Assembly (NCBI GenBank): GCA_017871115.1
Contig: JAFCIZ010000005.1
Coordinates: forward strand, 1,054,001-1,118,000
DNA length: 64,000 nucleotides
From: Cunninghamella blakesleeana
Lineage: Eukaryota > Mucoromycota > Mucoromycetes > Mucorales > Cunninghamellaceae
Direction: 5' to 3'
This document shows positions 37,410 to 49,626 of the stretch, piece by piece (the stretch's first letter is position 1; each line of letters opens with the position of its first letter). The position numbers and the translations under genes are program-made. The notes beneath the pieces are model-generated. The model was not told the origin of the DNA and did not search any database. It was given only the letters and a program-made list of their open reading frames with translations.

Positions 37410-37802
37410 TAGTACCGAAGTAACAATATGAACTAGTTGACCAATAGTAAGATGATGCTCAAAAACAAATTGTTGAAGAGATCCACCAGCACATAAAGGC
37501 ATAATAAGAAAAACAAATTCTTGATGAAGATGAACAGCAAGTAGTTTTAAAATATTAGGATGGTTACATTTTGTCATTGTGTAAATTTCGTTTTCCACTA
37601 ATTCTTTAGGCATAACAAACATATCAGGATGATAGTTATCTTCTACTAAATATTTCTTAATAGCCACAGGTCGATTTGTTTTCCGTTCATAGCATTGATA
37701 TACTCCTCCTTGTGCACTAAACCATGTTGGTTCTTTCTCTAATCCTTCATATAATAAAGAAGGATCAGAATTAAAGACTTGAACTCCATTCACTTGTTGC
37801 AT
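34804..37802 (-). CDS. STE20/PAK-like protein kinase with long Ser-rich tail
   Basis: Five exons on the minus strand: 37802-37416, 37195-37093, 36922-36720, 36621-36490, 36348-34804, 789 residues. The N-terminal kinase domain (about 20-260) has Lys49 (VAIKKY), catalytic loop YIHRDIKCDN with Asp146, DFG at 165-167, and APE in FWAPELVRG; DIWALGIVILEI and the end RARASASDILK-HPF follow. These suit the STE20/PAK group. The glycine loop is odd: at the GxGxxG position it reads SAQGGVYQC. The remaining 500 residues are low complexity (Ser, Thr, Asn, Pro-Pro runs such as PPPIPPLP) with several basic-Leu-Pro repeats (SRLPML, KRLPES, RKCRLPIP), likely regulatory and phosphorylated. The substrate is unknown. 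The first intron contains an (AAT)n run beside its donor. Confidence 0.85.
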
Positions 37803-38325
37803 AAGTTTGGAGTAGTCAAATTATATTAAATAAAGGAATGAATGAATAATTATTATTATTATTATTATAAATATAAATATATATATATGGGTATATATAA
37901 TAATAATGAATTCAAAAGTGAAGAGAAAAAAAAAGAGAGAGAAAAAGGAGGGAAAAAAAATAAATAATTAAGAGAAGGAAAAAAATTTCACAACGCCTTT
38001 TTTTTATATATATATATAATATTTTAAAATCCGATGCAGCACTTTTACTTTTTTCATTACTCTTCCGCACTTCAACAATAAACAATAAAAAATTCTTGGT
38101 GATATATAAAATTAATCGATTATAATAAGGTTTTTATTCGTTTTTAAAATTAAATAATACAAAAAAATCTATCATGTATTTATATATATATAATTAATAT
38201 ATAAACAAAAAGCAATAACAATAAAAAGAATTTATACATTCAAATATATATTTATATTTTCTTTTTCTTTTTTGTTTTAAATAATAAATATGCACACTTT
38301 TTTTAAACTTTTTTTAAACTTTTTT
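37803..38325. other. intergenic, no gene seen
   Basis: About 520 bp of AT-rich DNA between two minus-strand genes: the kinase promoter, with a purine-rich block at about 37915-37985 (CT-rich on the gene strand), and the Tim54 3' end. Confidence 0.6.
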
Positions 38326-39744
38326 TTAATTGGAGGTATAAGTTTTTAATTCTTTTCTAACCCGATCATCAATTTCAATAGGTTGGTCATTTTCTTTTAC
38401 TTTCTTTGCATCGTCATCCCCAATCCAATATTTGATTTCTTGATACCCAACATCAATATCCTCCTTTTCCAATGGTCGGATTTTATTTAATGCAACACTG
38501 ACAGCATAATCACCAAATCGATCAATACGCTGATAATCCATTAGCCACATATAAATTCGATAAGGGATATTTGTCCATCCGATAATATTTTCATGTGGAA
38601 TATAAATTAATGGTGATAATGTAGTTGGTACAGAGAACACATCTCTTTCACTAACAATATCATTGCTTTGTTCTATTATTACTTCTTCGGTTTGATTATT
38701 TACATCATCATTCATAATAATATCTGTTGAAACTAATTCTTCTTCTTGCTGTTGTTCATTTGTTTCCTTTTCTTCTCCTCCTTGTAATGTTTGTTGTTGC
38801 TGTTGTGCTTCTTCTAATGCTTTCTTATCTTCTTCTAATTTCTTTTTTAATTCAGCTTCTTTTTTTTCTTTTTCTACTTGTATTAAATTAGCGTGACATC
38901 CCTTATTTAACCCACTTAATACTTCGCCCCAAGCTTTTCTTCCAATAGCTATTACACCATCAAATTCTTCAAGTTGATCATTTTCTTTTGTTGGTTTTAA
39001 AGCCGCAGGGTTATTTGTAAAAGATGATAAATCTTGTTGTCCTTGTTGTTGTAATGGTGATGGCATATTTAATCCAGTCATACTATTATTATTATAATCC
39101 TTCATAAGATTGTTATTATCATTGCTGGAAGCGTCGCCTTGTTGGATAGTAGATGCTTGTTTTTCTAATTGACGACGTTTAATAATTTCATCACGTACTA
39201 ATGATTCTATTTGTCCAGCTTCTTTTGCTTCTTTTACTTCATAATCAATGGCTGCAGCTACAAGGACAGGCTTTTTTATTAAATAAAAATCGAAAGATAA
39301 AAGAAAAAAAAAATAAGAGTGAATAAATAGTATATAAATATTCATATTTAAAATAAAAATAAAAAGTAAAATTAAACTTACTTTGACATAATGCGAAAAC
39401 CAGTTGCGACTTTTTTCTAAACCATCACCAGGAGGAGCTGTAATGAAAATTTGAACTTTTCTAGGACGTTCCTATATACAAAAAAAGAGATAGAGAAAAG
39501 AATAAATAGACGAATAAATTATATACTACTTTTAAAAAAATAAGTTTAGCATTTTATGTTAAAATATAATTACATGAACACCACAAGGACGATCAGCTAG
39601 CCAAGAGACTCTATTATTTAAAGCTTGTCTTGAATTTTCTACATAATAACTACTTGCATAATAACCTCCACCAAGGGTACTAACAATACTTGCAAATATA
39701 AGTGTTCCACGTGAAGGCGCTTTTAATCCAAATGGTAAAGACAT
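38326..39744 (-). CDS. TIM54: mitochondrial inner membrane translocase subunit Tim54
   Basis: Three exons on the minus strand, 39744-39574, 39471-39382 and 39270-38326, 401 residues. Tim54 belongs to the TIM22 complex, which inserts carrier proteins into the inner membrane. Visible family features are a single N-terminal helix (GTLIFASIVSTLGGGYYAS), then NNRVSWLADRPCGVH, ERPRKVQIFI and the hallmark APPGDGLEKSRNWF...YVKPVLVAAAIDYE. A Glu/Gln/Lys-rich insertion (about residues 200-270) interrupts the middle. The C-terminus keeps IPHENIIGWTNIPYRIYMWL. Joining exons restores the KPVLVAAA motif across the second intron, which supports the model. Confidence 0.93.
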
Positions 39745-42158
39745 ATTCTTAAAAAATAAAATAAAGAGAAGAGAGAGAAAAAAAAATTGTGACCTGGTTA
39801 AAAAATTGTTTTTTTAAAAAAAAAATATAAATCTTCAAACTCCTACTACATGGAAATTTTTTAATCATAAAAGGAAACTTGCCTACATAAAATCATGTAC
39901 TAAGAGCATCATTTGACATAAACACCTTTTTTAAAAACTTAATATGGCGATTAAAATAAAGAATACAATTAATATTAATATTATATTAATATTTACACGA
40001 GAATAATTACAACTTTGCCAACTCACTAACTCTTTTAAATAGTGTATCAGTTTTTCCACTTGCGTGCGTAAGCTTAGTTTTTTATATAGCCTTTTGATTT
40101 ATACAATCCGTCTATTTTTTTATTTATAACATTAAAAAATATATTAGAAAAATAAAAAAAGAATAGAATTTACTTAATAATGATAAAAAATCAAACCGTA
40201 ATAATATGGTACTATGATAGAGATTATAATAATAATAATAATAATAATAAAGGAGGGTTCATTTGCTTGACAGAATACGATTTTAATATACATATAGCGA
40301 TAAACTCATAGTAAGCAATTGCCACAGTGGCCGAATGATATACCCTATTGTCCATAAAGTAAACAACTGCAAAAAAAAAAAAATTAAGGACAACCGATCA
40401 TTTTGAATAATAATAATAAAATAGATCTACATCTTGAGTAAAAGTAAACCAACGCCAGCATCAACACTGAGTTAAAAATAAATTGTTTTAAAAAAAATAA
40501 AAAGCATATTTATCCAATAGAATAAAGTTAATCAACTGAAATAAGTACAAGTTACTTTGAAAAAGAGTAGAACATCTCTCTAAATAATAAAAAAAGCCCA
40601 TCACCTGAAATAGGGCCAGTCAACAATTTGAATAATAGAAATGCTTGTAAAATAAAATAAAATAAGATTGACACTTCAAACAATAAGAATGTCTAAACTA
40701 ATAGTAAGTGATACCCGCCAGAATAAATAGCAAATGGCCAATATTAGTAGTCAGCAAATATTATCACAATTGATATTTCATAAAAAGGTCACGTTTAAAA
40801 TCGTATATAATAACTATAATATTAGTAATTAAATCTATTTTGTTAATTCAAATAAAATAGATTCATATATAACAAAAATCATTATCAGCATAAAAAGAGT
40901 GGACCTCTATTTACCAAGATTTCAAAAACCCCGCCAGGAACAAGTTAAAGAGTATAAAGCCAAATAAACATCTTTTATGAATTAAAAGAAAAAAAAAGTG
41001 AATACATATAAACTAGAGTATTGTGCTATAATACACTCATACAATTATCTAAAACAATAAAATTACAGTTTATCATAAAAGAAATAACCTTCAATATAAA
41101 AAGTATACTTGGCTCAATAAAAAAAACTCCAAAATTTTATTTTTTAAAAAAAATAATATAGCTCCGCCCATTTTTTTTCTAACCCGCCTAATATTTTCTA
41201 CCCTATAAGAGGATTATTATTTTAAAGTACTGGTGTCCCAGCTTTATTTTTTAAAATTAAGTCCGTAAAGGAATAAAGAGTAGAGGAAAAAAAATAAAAT
41301 TAGAGCACGGATTTCCTTTTATGGATTCCGACAAACGCCATGAATAGTGTGTATGTAGTAAATGTCCTAAATATACATTGTATTAAATTATCATTATATA
41401 CAATTCATTTTAAACTATTTAGTAAATATGGTTATACTTATTTTTATTATAATTATAATGTTTATTAAAAATAAAAATAAAAATAATCAATAAAACTATT
41501 ATAAACCAAACTTTCTATTTATCTATTTATTTATTATTGTCATTTTATAATACTGGTTATGAATATAATGGGTAAAAAATCAACAAATCAGATTAGTAGG
41601 CCATCACCATCATCCTTGTCTTGATATTTGACAATTTATACTTCTCATATATATATATATATTAAGAATGGACTCGATTTTAAATAAATCAACATACACA
41701 GACACATACATAATCATCATAATCGAGAAGGAACAAAGTTAAATATAAATTATCGCATGATATCTATTTTCTCTCTTTTAAAAAAAACGGAAACTTAACT
41801 TTTTTTTAATATAAAGTTTGATCTGCATCCGTTATTATTAAGGGTAAAAGTAATTTCTTTCTTTAATGTCAATTCTTATAAATATATATTTTGAAAAAGC
41901 ATGTGATAATAAAAAAAAAGAACGTTTCAGCTTTTATTTTTTATTTTATTTTATGATACTTTTGCGTTTCGCATTTTTTGACTCCTTTTTAAAACTCAAT
42001 TTTTTTTTTTTTTTAAATAATTTCTTCCTCTCATTTTTTTCCAACTTCTTTCTCTTCCTATTTTTTTTTATATAAATTGCTAATTGACTTTTTTTTTATT
42101 TACTATTCTAAATCCCATCACCATTACTAATCTTTATTCATAAGGCGTTAATATACTC
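39745..42158. other. long intergenic region, no supported gene
   Basis: About 2.4 kb between divergent genes. It is unusual only in having many scattered GC-richer words (GTGGCCG, CGCCAG, CCCGCC, CCGCCC) at 40320-41190 without an open frame on either strand. (AAT)n lies at 40230-40253, and there are T runs near 42000. It could be decayed sequence or an unrecognised non-coding RNA; I cannot support either. Confidence 0.5.
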
Positions 42159-44243
42159 ATGACAGATACTGAGATAATACCAGCTTCTATTACAACAATG
42201 GAATATCATTCACCACTTCCACCAACTATGGATAGTGTTCCTGGTTTAACTTATTTTGAATTGAACGATACAAAAAAAAAAGACGAGCTTGTTCAAAAAG
42301 CAACCGTACAATTACGGTGTGATTTTTTAAAAGAAGGTATCACTGATATGACCACCAAAATAACACAATTACAAAAGGAATTAGACAATTTGCGTATTGA
42401 AACAGCAACAACGGAAAATGTTTTATGCAAATTTGGCGAACCAGACGATCGTCAACTACAAGCTTTAGAGCGTCGATTTCATTTACATCAACAGCAGTTT
42501 GACCAATTATTAACTTCTTCTTTTCTGCTTCAAAAAGATATTAATCTTAACCAGCAACAGCCCATGACCACATCTACTTCTTTTACCTCTAATTTATCAA
42601 AAATGTCTTCTGTTTTTAGTTCAAAAAAAGTTACACAACAACATGATGAGAACGATGATGATAATGAACAATCACAACAACAATCGTCTATTAATAATAC
42701 AATGCTAGATAATGACGAAGATATGGATGAAGAAGATGAAAAAAAGATGAAAAGAAAGCAAAGAGTTAAACAATTAAGGCAAGAATATCAAGAGCAACTA
42801 AAGATGTATGATCCAAACTGGGAAGACGATGGTGACGATTGGCGTAGCATTCAATTCTCAATAAAAGATGAACTAGAAGATAAAAAAAAGAATAAAGAAA
42901 AAAAATCAATTATAAAAAAAAAACCCACTACATTATCTAAAAAATCAACATTAAATAAAAGTAATAATAATAAGAATGGAGTGATGTCTACCTCTTCATC
43001 CTCATCGTCCATTCATCAACAACTTTATAATAAGCCCCTATCTATTACATCTTCAACTCACTATCAACAACAACAAAGTAACCCTCATTATAATAGCTTC
43101 CCCTTATCACCTCTACCTTTGGAAGAACGAAAACAATCCACCATGAATTTACCTACCAATAATATTTACCCACCTTCAACATCTTTAGATACACCTCCTG
43201 TTACACCAATTGTTGCTAATTGGATTATGGATCAACAACACCAGCAACCATCATCGTCTTCAGGCCATCACCACCACCCCGTCGATTTGCCATCTTCACC
43301 TACCTCTCCTCATCCTCACCGATTAAGTAGAACTAGTCTCAGTAGATATGAATTTTATAATAATAATAATAATAATAATCAAAATAATAACAGAATGGCT
43401 ATTTCAATAGCTTCCCAGCCATCTTTATCGCCACCTTCCATAATTTCCTCAACTATGCATAGATTAAAATCCCATCGTGATGCTAAAAAAAGAAGATCTC
43501 AACCATTACCTTATCGACATTCTTTATATGATGATGTTTTAAATTATTTTGATTATACAAGTGAACTTGGCCAAGATCATGATTTAAACCGTGACCTAAA
43601 TCATCTTTTATCGCCTACATCAAGTACACAACGCCAACAACGGCATTTAGTAGACGAAGAAAATAATAATAGAACAAGAAGAAGAAGAAGAAGAAGTAAT
43701 GAATCTCATCAACGCGCATTATCCTTCCATTCCTCTACCTCAACTTCCAGTTCTTCCATTGCATCCTCTTATATGTCTTTATCGTCCCGTCCATCCATTT
43801 ATTCTAATCTAGAAGCTAACCATCAACCATGGCGCCATCATCAGCAATTAAGTCCAAATTATAGACGACATGATCCATATTATAAATTAAATAGAAATAA
43901 TAATAAAAGAACAAGAGGAGGATGGAACTATGGTAATGGCAGTAGGTTTAGCCCTCTCTTTTATCAATTACCATTATGTGCGTTATTTATTAAACAAGGG
44001 ATATTGGGACTTTTTTCCTTTTTATTTGGAATTGTCTTTGGAGTCTTTTCTTATTTATTAGGTGGTGTTCAACGAATTTTATCATGGTTTAAATTTTTAA
44101 GTGTCTTATCCTTAGCTTTAGTCATCAGCTTAGGCCGTGGTCCAAGTCATATGTTGGCATCACTTGATGAAGGTGATTATTCGGATGAAAATATTAATAA
44201 TGAAGAGGATGAAGATGATTATTATATGAATCATTCTTTCTAA
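42159..44243 (+). CDS. orphan coiled-coil, disordered, membrane-hairpin protein
   Basis: Single-exon ORF of 694 residues from ATG 42159; no family recognised. Residues 1-130 start acidic and continue into a probable coiled coil (RCDFLKEGITDMTTKITQLQ onward). Residues 130-560 are low complexity: acidic, Gln, Asn, His and Ser runs, an RRRRRR patch, and Pro-rich TPPVTP-like sites. Near residue 590 an Arg-rich segment leads to hydrophobic stretches (ALFIKQGILGLFSFLFGIVF, then FSYLLGGVQRIL, then FKFLSVLSLALVISLG) that could form a membrane hairpin or two helices, followed by an acidic tail. An aromatic-acidic site DDGDDWRSI at residues 223-231 resembles an Atg8-interacting motif. It is probably an ER or nuclear-envelope membrane protein with a cytosolic N-terminus; that is inference. 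Confidence 0.65.
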   Translation: MTDTEIIPASITTMEYHSPLPPTMDSVPGLTYFELNDTKKKDELVQKATVQLRCDFLKEGITDMTTKITQLQKELDNLRIETATTENVLCKFGEPDDRQLQALERRFHLHQQQFDQLLTSSFLLQKDINLNQQQPMTTSTSFTSNLSKMSSVFSSKKVTQQHDENDDDNEQSQQQSSINNTMLDNDEDMDEEDEKKMKRKQRVKQLRQEYQEQLKMYDPNWEDDGDDWRSIQFSIKDELEDKKKNKEKKSIIKKKPTTLSKKSTLNKSNNNKNGVMSTSSSSSSIHQQLYNKPLSITSSTHYQQQQSNPHYNSFPLSPLPLEERKQSTMNLPTNNIYPPSTSLDTPPVTPIVANWIMDQQHQQPSSSSGHHHHPVDLPSSPTSPHPHRLSRTSLSRYEFYNNNNNNNQNNNRMAISIASQPSLSPPSIISSTMHRLKSHRDAKKRRSQPLPYRHSLYDDVLNYFDYTSELGQDHDLNRDLNHLLSPTSSTQRQQRHLVDEENNNRTRRRRRRSNESHQRALSFHSSTSTSSSSIASSYMSLSSRPSIYSNLEANHQPWRHHQQLSPNYRRHDPYYKLNRNNNKRTRGGWNYGNGSRFSPLFYQLPLCALFIKQGILGLFSFLFGIVFGVFSYLLGGVQRILSWFKFLSVLSLALVISLGRGPSHMLASLDEGDYSDENINNEEDEDDYYMNHSF

Positions 44244-45461
44244 ATATATATTTATATATAGTTATTTTTATTTTTATTATTTTGTATTATATAAAATGTT
44301 TTCTTTTTCTCTCCTTTATTTTTTTAATAACTATTTCACTTATTAATGTTTATACAAATATACTCTATTATTATTATTATTATTAATATATTATTATTTA
44401 TTATTTATTATGATTTTTTTTTTTATTTGAAAAATGCATATATATGAAAAATAAAAAATGTACAATTTTTTTTTTTTTTAGAAATCTATAAATAAGGATG
44501 TCAGAGGGTTATAAAAAAAATTCTTGTTTCAAAATCTTAAAAAATATGGCTAAACTGATAAAAGCTTGATTTTCTCATATTCGATTTTTTTTCATAATAC
44601 AAATCCAAATTAAGTAATCCCTTGCAAACAACGCAAGCGCCATTTTTATTCACATAATACTTAGCTAGGCATACGTAGGCCAATATATAAAGTTTGCTGG
44701 TTTATCTTAAAACAAATCAATTCAATGAAGGTACTTGCCTTTATATAAATATGTATACATAAAAAAATCATCGTTATCGATATGTATAAAATATAAAATT
44801 AAGCATAAAAGAATTTGGTGAATGATTCCTTATTTTATTTATCTTTATGTATAAATTTTAAAAAAAGGAAATGCGCATCATCATCTCAATCATTTTAATA
44901 TAAGGAACAAACACACATACTCTCTCTTTCTCTGTTCATATTTACGATGTATGGTATAACATATATATATATATAAAAGATAATAAGTAACATAAATAGT
45001 TAAAAAATATAATATAACCTAATATATCCACATGTTTTTGTTTATTATTGACACTTTTGTGGTACGTACCTTTTTTTTTTTTTTACATAGGTACAAGAAT
45101 ATTTTTGGGGAAAAAAAAACGTTCAAAAGATTCTTTATGACGTGAGTTTATTAAAAGTGCTAGGATTCAAAGTAAATAAAATAATAAACAGCTATTAATA
45201 TGAAATGATAATCTTACTTGATATACTCTAATAAACCTATGTAAGGGTTATAAATCTACAGACTAGTAGAATTAATCCTTCTGTTATATATGAATAGATA
45301 TATTTTTAGCTTACTACGTACAACCTACAGAGCTTTTTGGAGTTCATAAAAAGAAATCAATCACACTAACATTCTTTATAAACTTTTCATCATTTAACTA
45401 ATAACCTAAATAGAAGAACAAAATTAAAATGAAGTAGAGAAAAGAATAAAGTAAGGTGACG

Positions 45462-45498
<37 letters not shown>
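45462..45498. repeat. poly(A) run of 37 bases
   Basis: An uninterrupted A37 tract followed within 65 bp by CGCGCCCCCCCCC. It could be a reverse-transcript tail, but no retroposed gene is visible upstream and no target duplication is obvious. It is prone to length variation and assembly error. Confidence 0.8.
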
Positions 45499-45500
<2 letters not shown>

Positions 45501-45879
45501 AAGCGGGGTTATTTAATTTTTTTTATTTTGAAATTCTATTTTTTCGCGCCCCCCCCCTTCTTCACTTTATACTTTCCAAGGAGTTTTATTTTCTATACCA
45601 AAAGCTATTTCTTTTGTAATAAATATTATTTTTATTAAACAAAGTATACATATATATATATATATTGTAGTATAATAATCTAAATTATATGTATGTGCGT
45701 ATCTTTTTGAAATAATAAAATAGATATATTTGGTCTTTTAATTATTTTGACTTGTTACTGGCGGTGTTTTTTTAAAAAATTCTTGGTGAGAGCTCTTTCT
45801 TTTATGCTTAAAATGGTATTTTATACTAAAAATAATTTATGAATATATTGTTTGAACTAATAAAATACATTTATCAGTC

Positions 45880-46434
45880 ATGCTATTATTCATGATTTCT
45901 GGCCGATCCTTTACAATCCCTAGCGGTAGTCTTTTATAATTCCCTGGTGCCAGTATTTTACTACATACTTCTAGTGATGGCTACCTATTATCACTAATAG
46001 CTATTTCTATTATAGTAAATATTATTATTTTTTATTTTCGTGCTTCTAAAGAAATACGTGCATTTGTTCAAAATGATATAAATAAATTTTTGAGTCTATT
46101 GTTTATTTTATTTTTGTTTACCGGTGCTTTTGGTACTTATATAATAGGTCTATATACTTTATTCCTCGATGACAATTTTAAATAAAGTATAACTTACAGC
46201 ATGAACAGGGGCCTCTATGAGATTTGATTAATAGTTTAATTTTCAAGGTGATTGGTTTTAGTTTATTAGCGATACTATTTTATTTCATCCATCGTATAGA
46301 TCAATTCATTTTACCCAAGGCAACCATCTAATTTTATTCATAATATTGAAGTTTTTTTATTAAATATGATTCTCCTTTTTGTATGGAGTATTACTCTTTT
46401 ATTCAATTCACTTAACTATTTTTATTCTAGATGA
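45880..46434 (+). pseudogene. decayed multi-pass membrane protein
   Basis: A chain of coding-like segments broken by stops and a frameshift. From ATG 45880 the frame stops once (TAA 45937-45939) and then runs open to 46185, reading SSDGYLLSLIAISIIVNIII, a charged RASKEIRAFVQND loop, then FLSLLFILFLFTGAFGTYII. A second frame, 46221-46331, reads INSLIFKVIGFSLLAILFYF, HRIDQF, and stops. The first frame resumes at 46333-46434 with EVFLLNMILLFVWSITLLFN. Together these look like at least four transmembrane helices with loops of mixed composition, as in a receptor-like or transporter-like protein. No splice sites bridge the breaks convincingly, so I call it a relic. Family unknown. Confidence 0.4.
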
Positions 46435-47489
46435 TGATCTATGTGTGTTCAATAACGTAATTAAAAAAAAGAAAAAGTGCAAATTAAAAAAACAAATAAA
46501 ATATCAAAAGGTTATATAATATAAAAATTATTATGAAACTGAATTAATAAAAACCAAGTATTACAAAATGATTAGTTTTAATACTCGATATTCCTTGTTT
46601 TGATTTTATATATGGATATATTCCTTCCTAATATTGTTTTTATACTAATTAGCTTGAAAAAGAAAATTTATATGAATATATCCTGATAGAAATTTTCTAT
46701 TCAAACAACATTTGATTTCCATATAATTAAAGTTATTTCTTAAACTGCCTTTCTTTTACATGGAAACAAATTTTATACTATTAATTTCCTAATTTATCCT
46801 CTCTAAATGTACTTATTTTAAGGTTCTTTATTTATAAAATTTAGCTTTTCCTTGTTGTTAATGGATACTATTTTTAGGCCATATAGACAATGCAGAAAAA
46901 TGGCCTTGCAATTTTTTTTTATTTGTTTCCTTCCTTTTATTTATTTTTTTGTTTAATTTTATCTATTCTGGTAAGCGAAAAATTTCTAAAACGCTTTTTT
47001 TTATGGTTATGTATGAATATGGCGCTTATTTCTAATTTTCTTTAAATTTATTACGTACAGGAAAGTGTATGCTTAGAATCAAAATGCTTTGAAAAAAAAA
47101 TAAATAACCATACCATTATCTTTGGGTATAACTTTAATATCGATTCAATTGTGTATTTTAACATATAATGATAATAAGATGATTACAAGTGTTATTGTAA
47201 TTATTTGTTCTATTGGTGACTAGTTGCTGGTTTTTTTTTAAAGATAGCTTGATAAGAAAGGGTTATCAAGAAGTGTTTTAATTTTTTTTAAATATTTATT
47301 TATAAAAAAATAAAAATTAATAACCCCCATTTGTCTTTTTATTCTATTTTATTTTCTAATCACGGTTTATTAATACATTGTTTATATATATATGTATATG
47401 ATTATTACAGTGTAATATAATATGAGATATCATCCATTCAAAAGTGAATATTTTCTATTTTATTTTATTTTATTCTATTTACTTGTACT

Positions 47490-48346
47490 TTAAATGTTAT
47501 CATCACTATCATCATCTATTAAAGGACCAAAAGGTAATAAAGGTACTGAGCTGGTTCTTTGAGCTGATCTTAATTTAGCTGATCGACTACGAGCATTATC
47601 TTGGATTTCTTGATGACTTGGTGTAATGACTTTTTTAGATAATAATTGAAAAGAAGGTTGCTGTTGGTGATGATGATCGTCATCTATCATCGATCTACCT
47701 TTTTTCTTTTTTTCCATATATAATAGAGTATGTTGTTGTCCATCATCATTGTCATGATAATAAGAAGGGGTTGATAGTTTTTTAGATGCCTTTTTATATT
47801 CTCTATTGGCTGATTTTTTAATATCAAATTGATTTTGTTTGGCTTCTTCTATAGATCTTTTTCCCGAACAATGGTGCATAAAGTTTTTGACAATTCGATC
47901 TTCTAATGAATGAAAAGTGACCGCTACTAAGTTACCGTTAGGCTTTAATATATACTCACTTGCTTTTAATGCATTTTCTAATTCACCAAGCTGAATTACA
48001 ACAGAAAAAAAGGAAATAAAAAAAAAGATTAAAAGTAAATAAACTGGTTTTATTTTATATACAATCCTCCTTTCTTTTTATTTTTATTACTATTGCCTTA
48101 CTTCATTATTGATATATATTCTCAACGCTTGAAAAGTTCTTGCTGCTGAATTTCTAACCATATCATCATCGCCTCTTTTCCAACGTGGCTGAGGGCAAGC
48201 TTTTTGAATAATAGAAGCTAAAGTACTAGTAGTTTCTATAGGTTGAGTTTGTCTTGCATCTACTATGGCTGATGCTATTTTTCTCGATAATCTATCACCG
48301 CCATACTAGTAGAATATACATATAATATAAAAATAAAGAAAAGAAA

Positions 48347-48380
<34 letters not shown>

Positions 48381-49585
48381 AATGATAAATATATGATTAT
48401 AGTGATATTTTACACATTTATCTTTTGTTTAATATTATTATTATTTTATTTTATTTTCAAAAAAATTACTAAAAAATAAAAATCCAACTTACTTGGTATA
48501 TAATATTAGCAATCTGTTCTCTTGAAAAAAAATTTACAATTTCATAAGCCGAGATAGATTTCCTTAATAAAGCTTGTTCAGTATCAGGTAAAGTGGATAC
48601 ATCTATTTCTTTACCACGAGAAAACATACGCATATCCAGTGGCCCATCTAATTTATATGAAAACCCTCTTGAAGGTGTTTCTATCTTTATATATATAAAA
48701 AAAAAAAGAGAGAGAGAAAGAACAAAAAGAAAAAGTTATGAATCAAGTATTCATTTATTATCATTATTTATTTATTTATATATATGATCCATGAAATAAA
48801 TTCTTTTTTTTACTTACTTGCCCACTCGATACACCAATATCCATGACCACTCCATAAAAGCAAGGAACACTAAATAATATATATATCATTCAACTTGATT
48901 CTATTATTTAATATTTATATTCACTCTTTTTTCTCTTATTCCCACTTTTTTTTAAAAAGAAATGCATACCTCCACGATAATTGCTTTTTAGTCAGATGAT
49001 ATACATCTCCAAATCTTCCCAATAATGGGAATAATCTTCCCCTATTATAGATATATATAGATATATAAAAAGAACGATCAGAATAAATATAAAAAAGGGA
49101 GGAGATAAAATATATGTTGTTTATTTTATCAGATTTTATTTTTTATATATTTTAAAAAAGACGACTTACTTGTATTGTTGTAAATTTGATAATTGTAACG
49201 CTTTCTCATAAGCTGTTGGATCCTGATCAATAGCTACTACTTTACAATCACATGAATCTACATATTCAAAATATTTTTTTATAATCATATAAAAAAGAGA
49301 ATAGCATGAATATGGCTATCTTTATTAGATCATATTATAAACAGAACCTATTTTCTGGAACTCTTTCTCTCCCTCCCTTTTATATATTCATCCTATATTA
49401 TTTTATTATTTTTTATCTCGCTCCTTCCCCTAATCTTATTTCCGTTTATATTTTTTTACATATAGTTATCCATGTGAATTATGCATAAAATAGTAAAAAA
49501 AAAAAACTTTTTAACTAGTCAAAACACATCCTTATAAACTCCTAATAACCTTTTTTTTAGGTTCCCTTTTATCCTCCTTTCTTAA

Positions 49586-49626
<41 letters not shown>

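Larger units (their letters stand above)
44244..47489. other. long intergenic region with a membrane-protein relic and homopolymers
   Basis: About 3.2 kb, convergent between the orphan membrane protein (+) and the rRNA methyltransferase (-). Contents recognised: an A37 run (45462-45498), a C-rich run near 45546-45558, and the decayed membrane-protein frame at 45880-46434. The rest is AT-rich with stops in all frames. Confidence 0.6.

Noticed and set aside
45462..45498. Poly(A) run as the tail of a processed retrogene
   Set aside because: No intronless gene copy precedes it and no target-site duplication is visible.
45456..45638. 60-codon ORF beginning with poly-Lys
   Set aside because: It is the A37 homopolymer read in frame.
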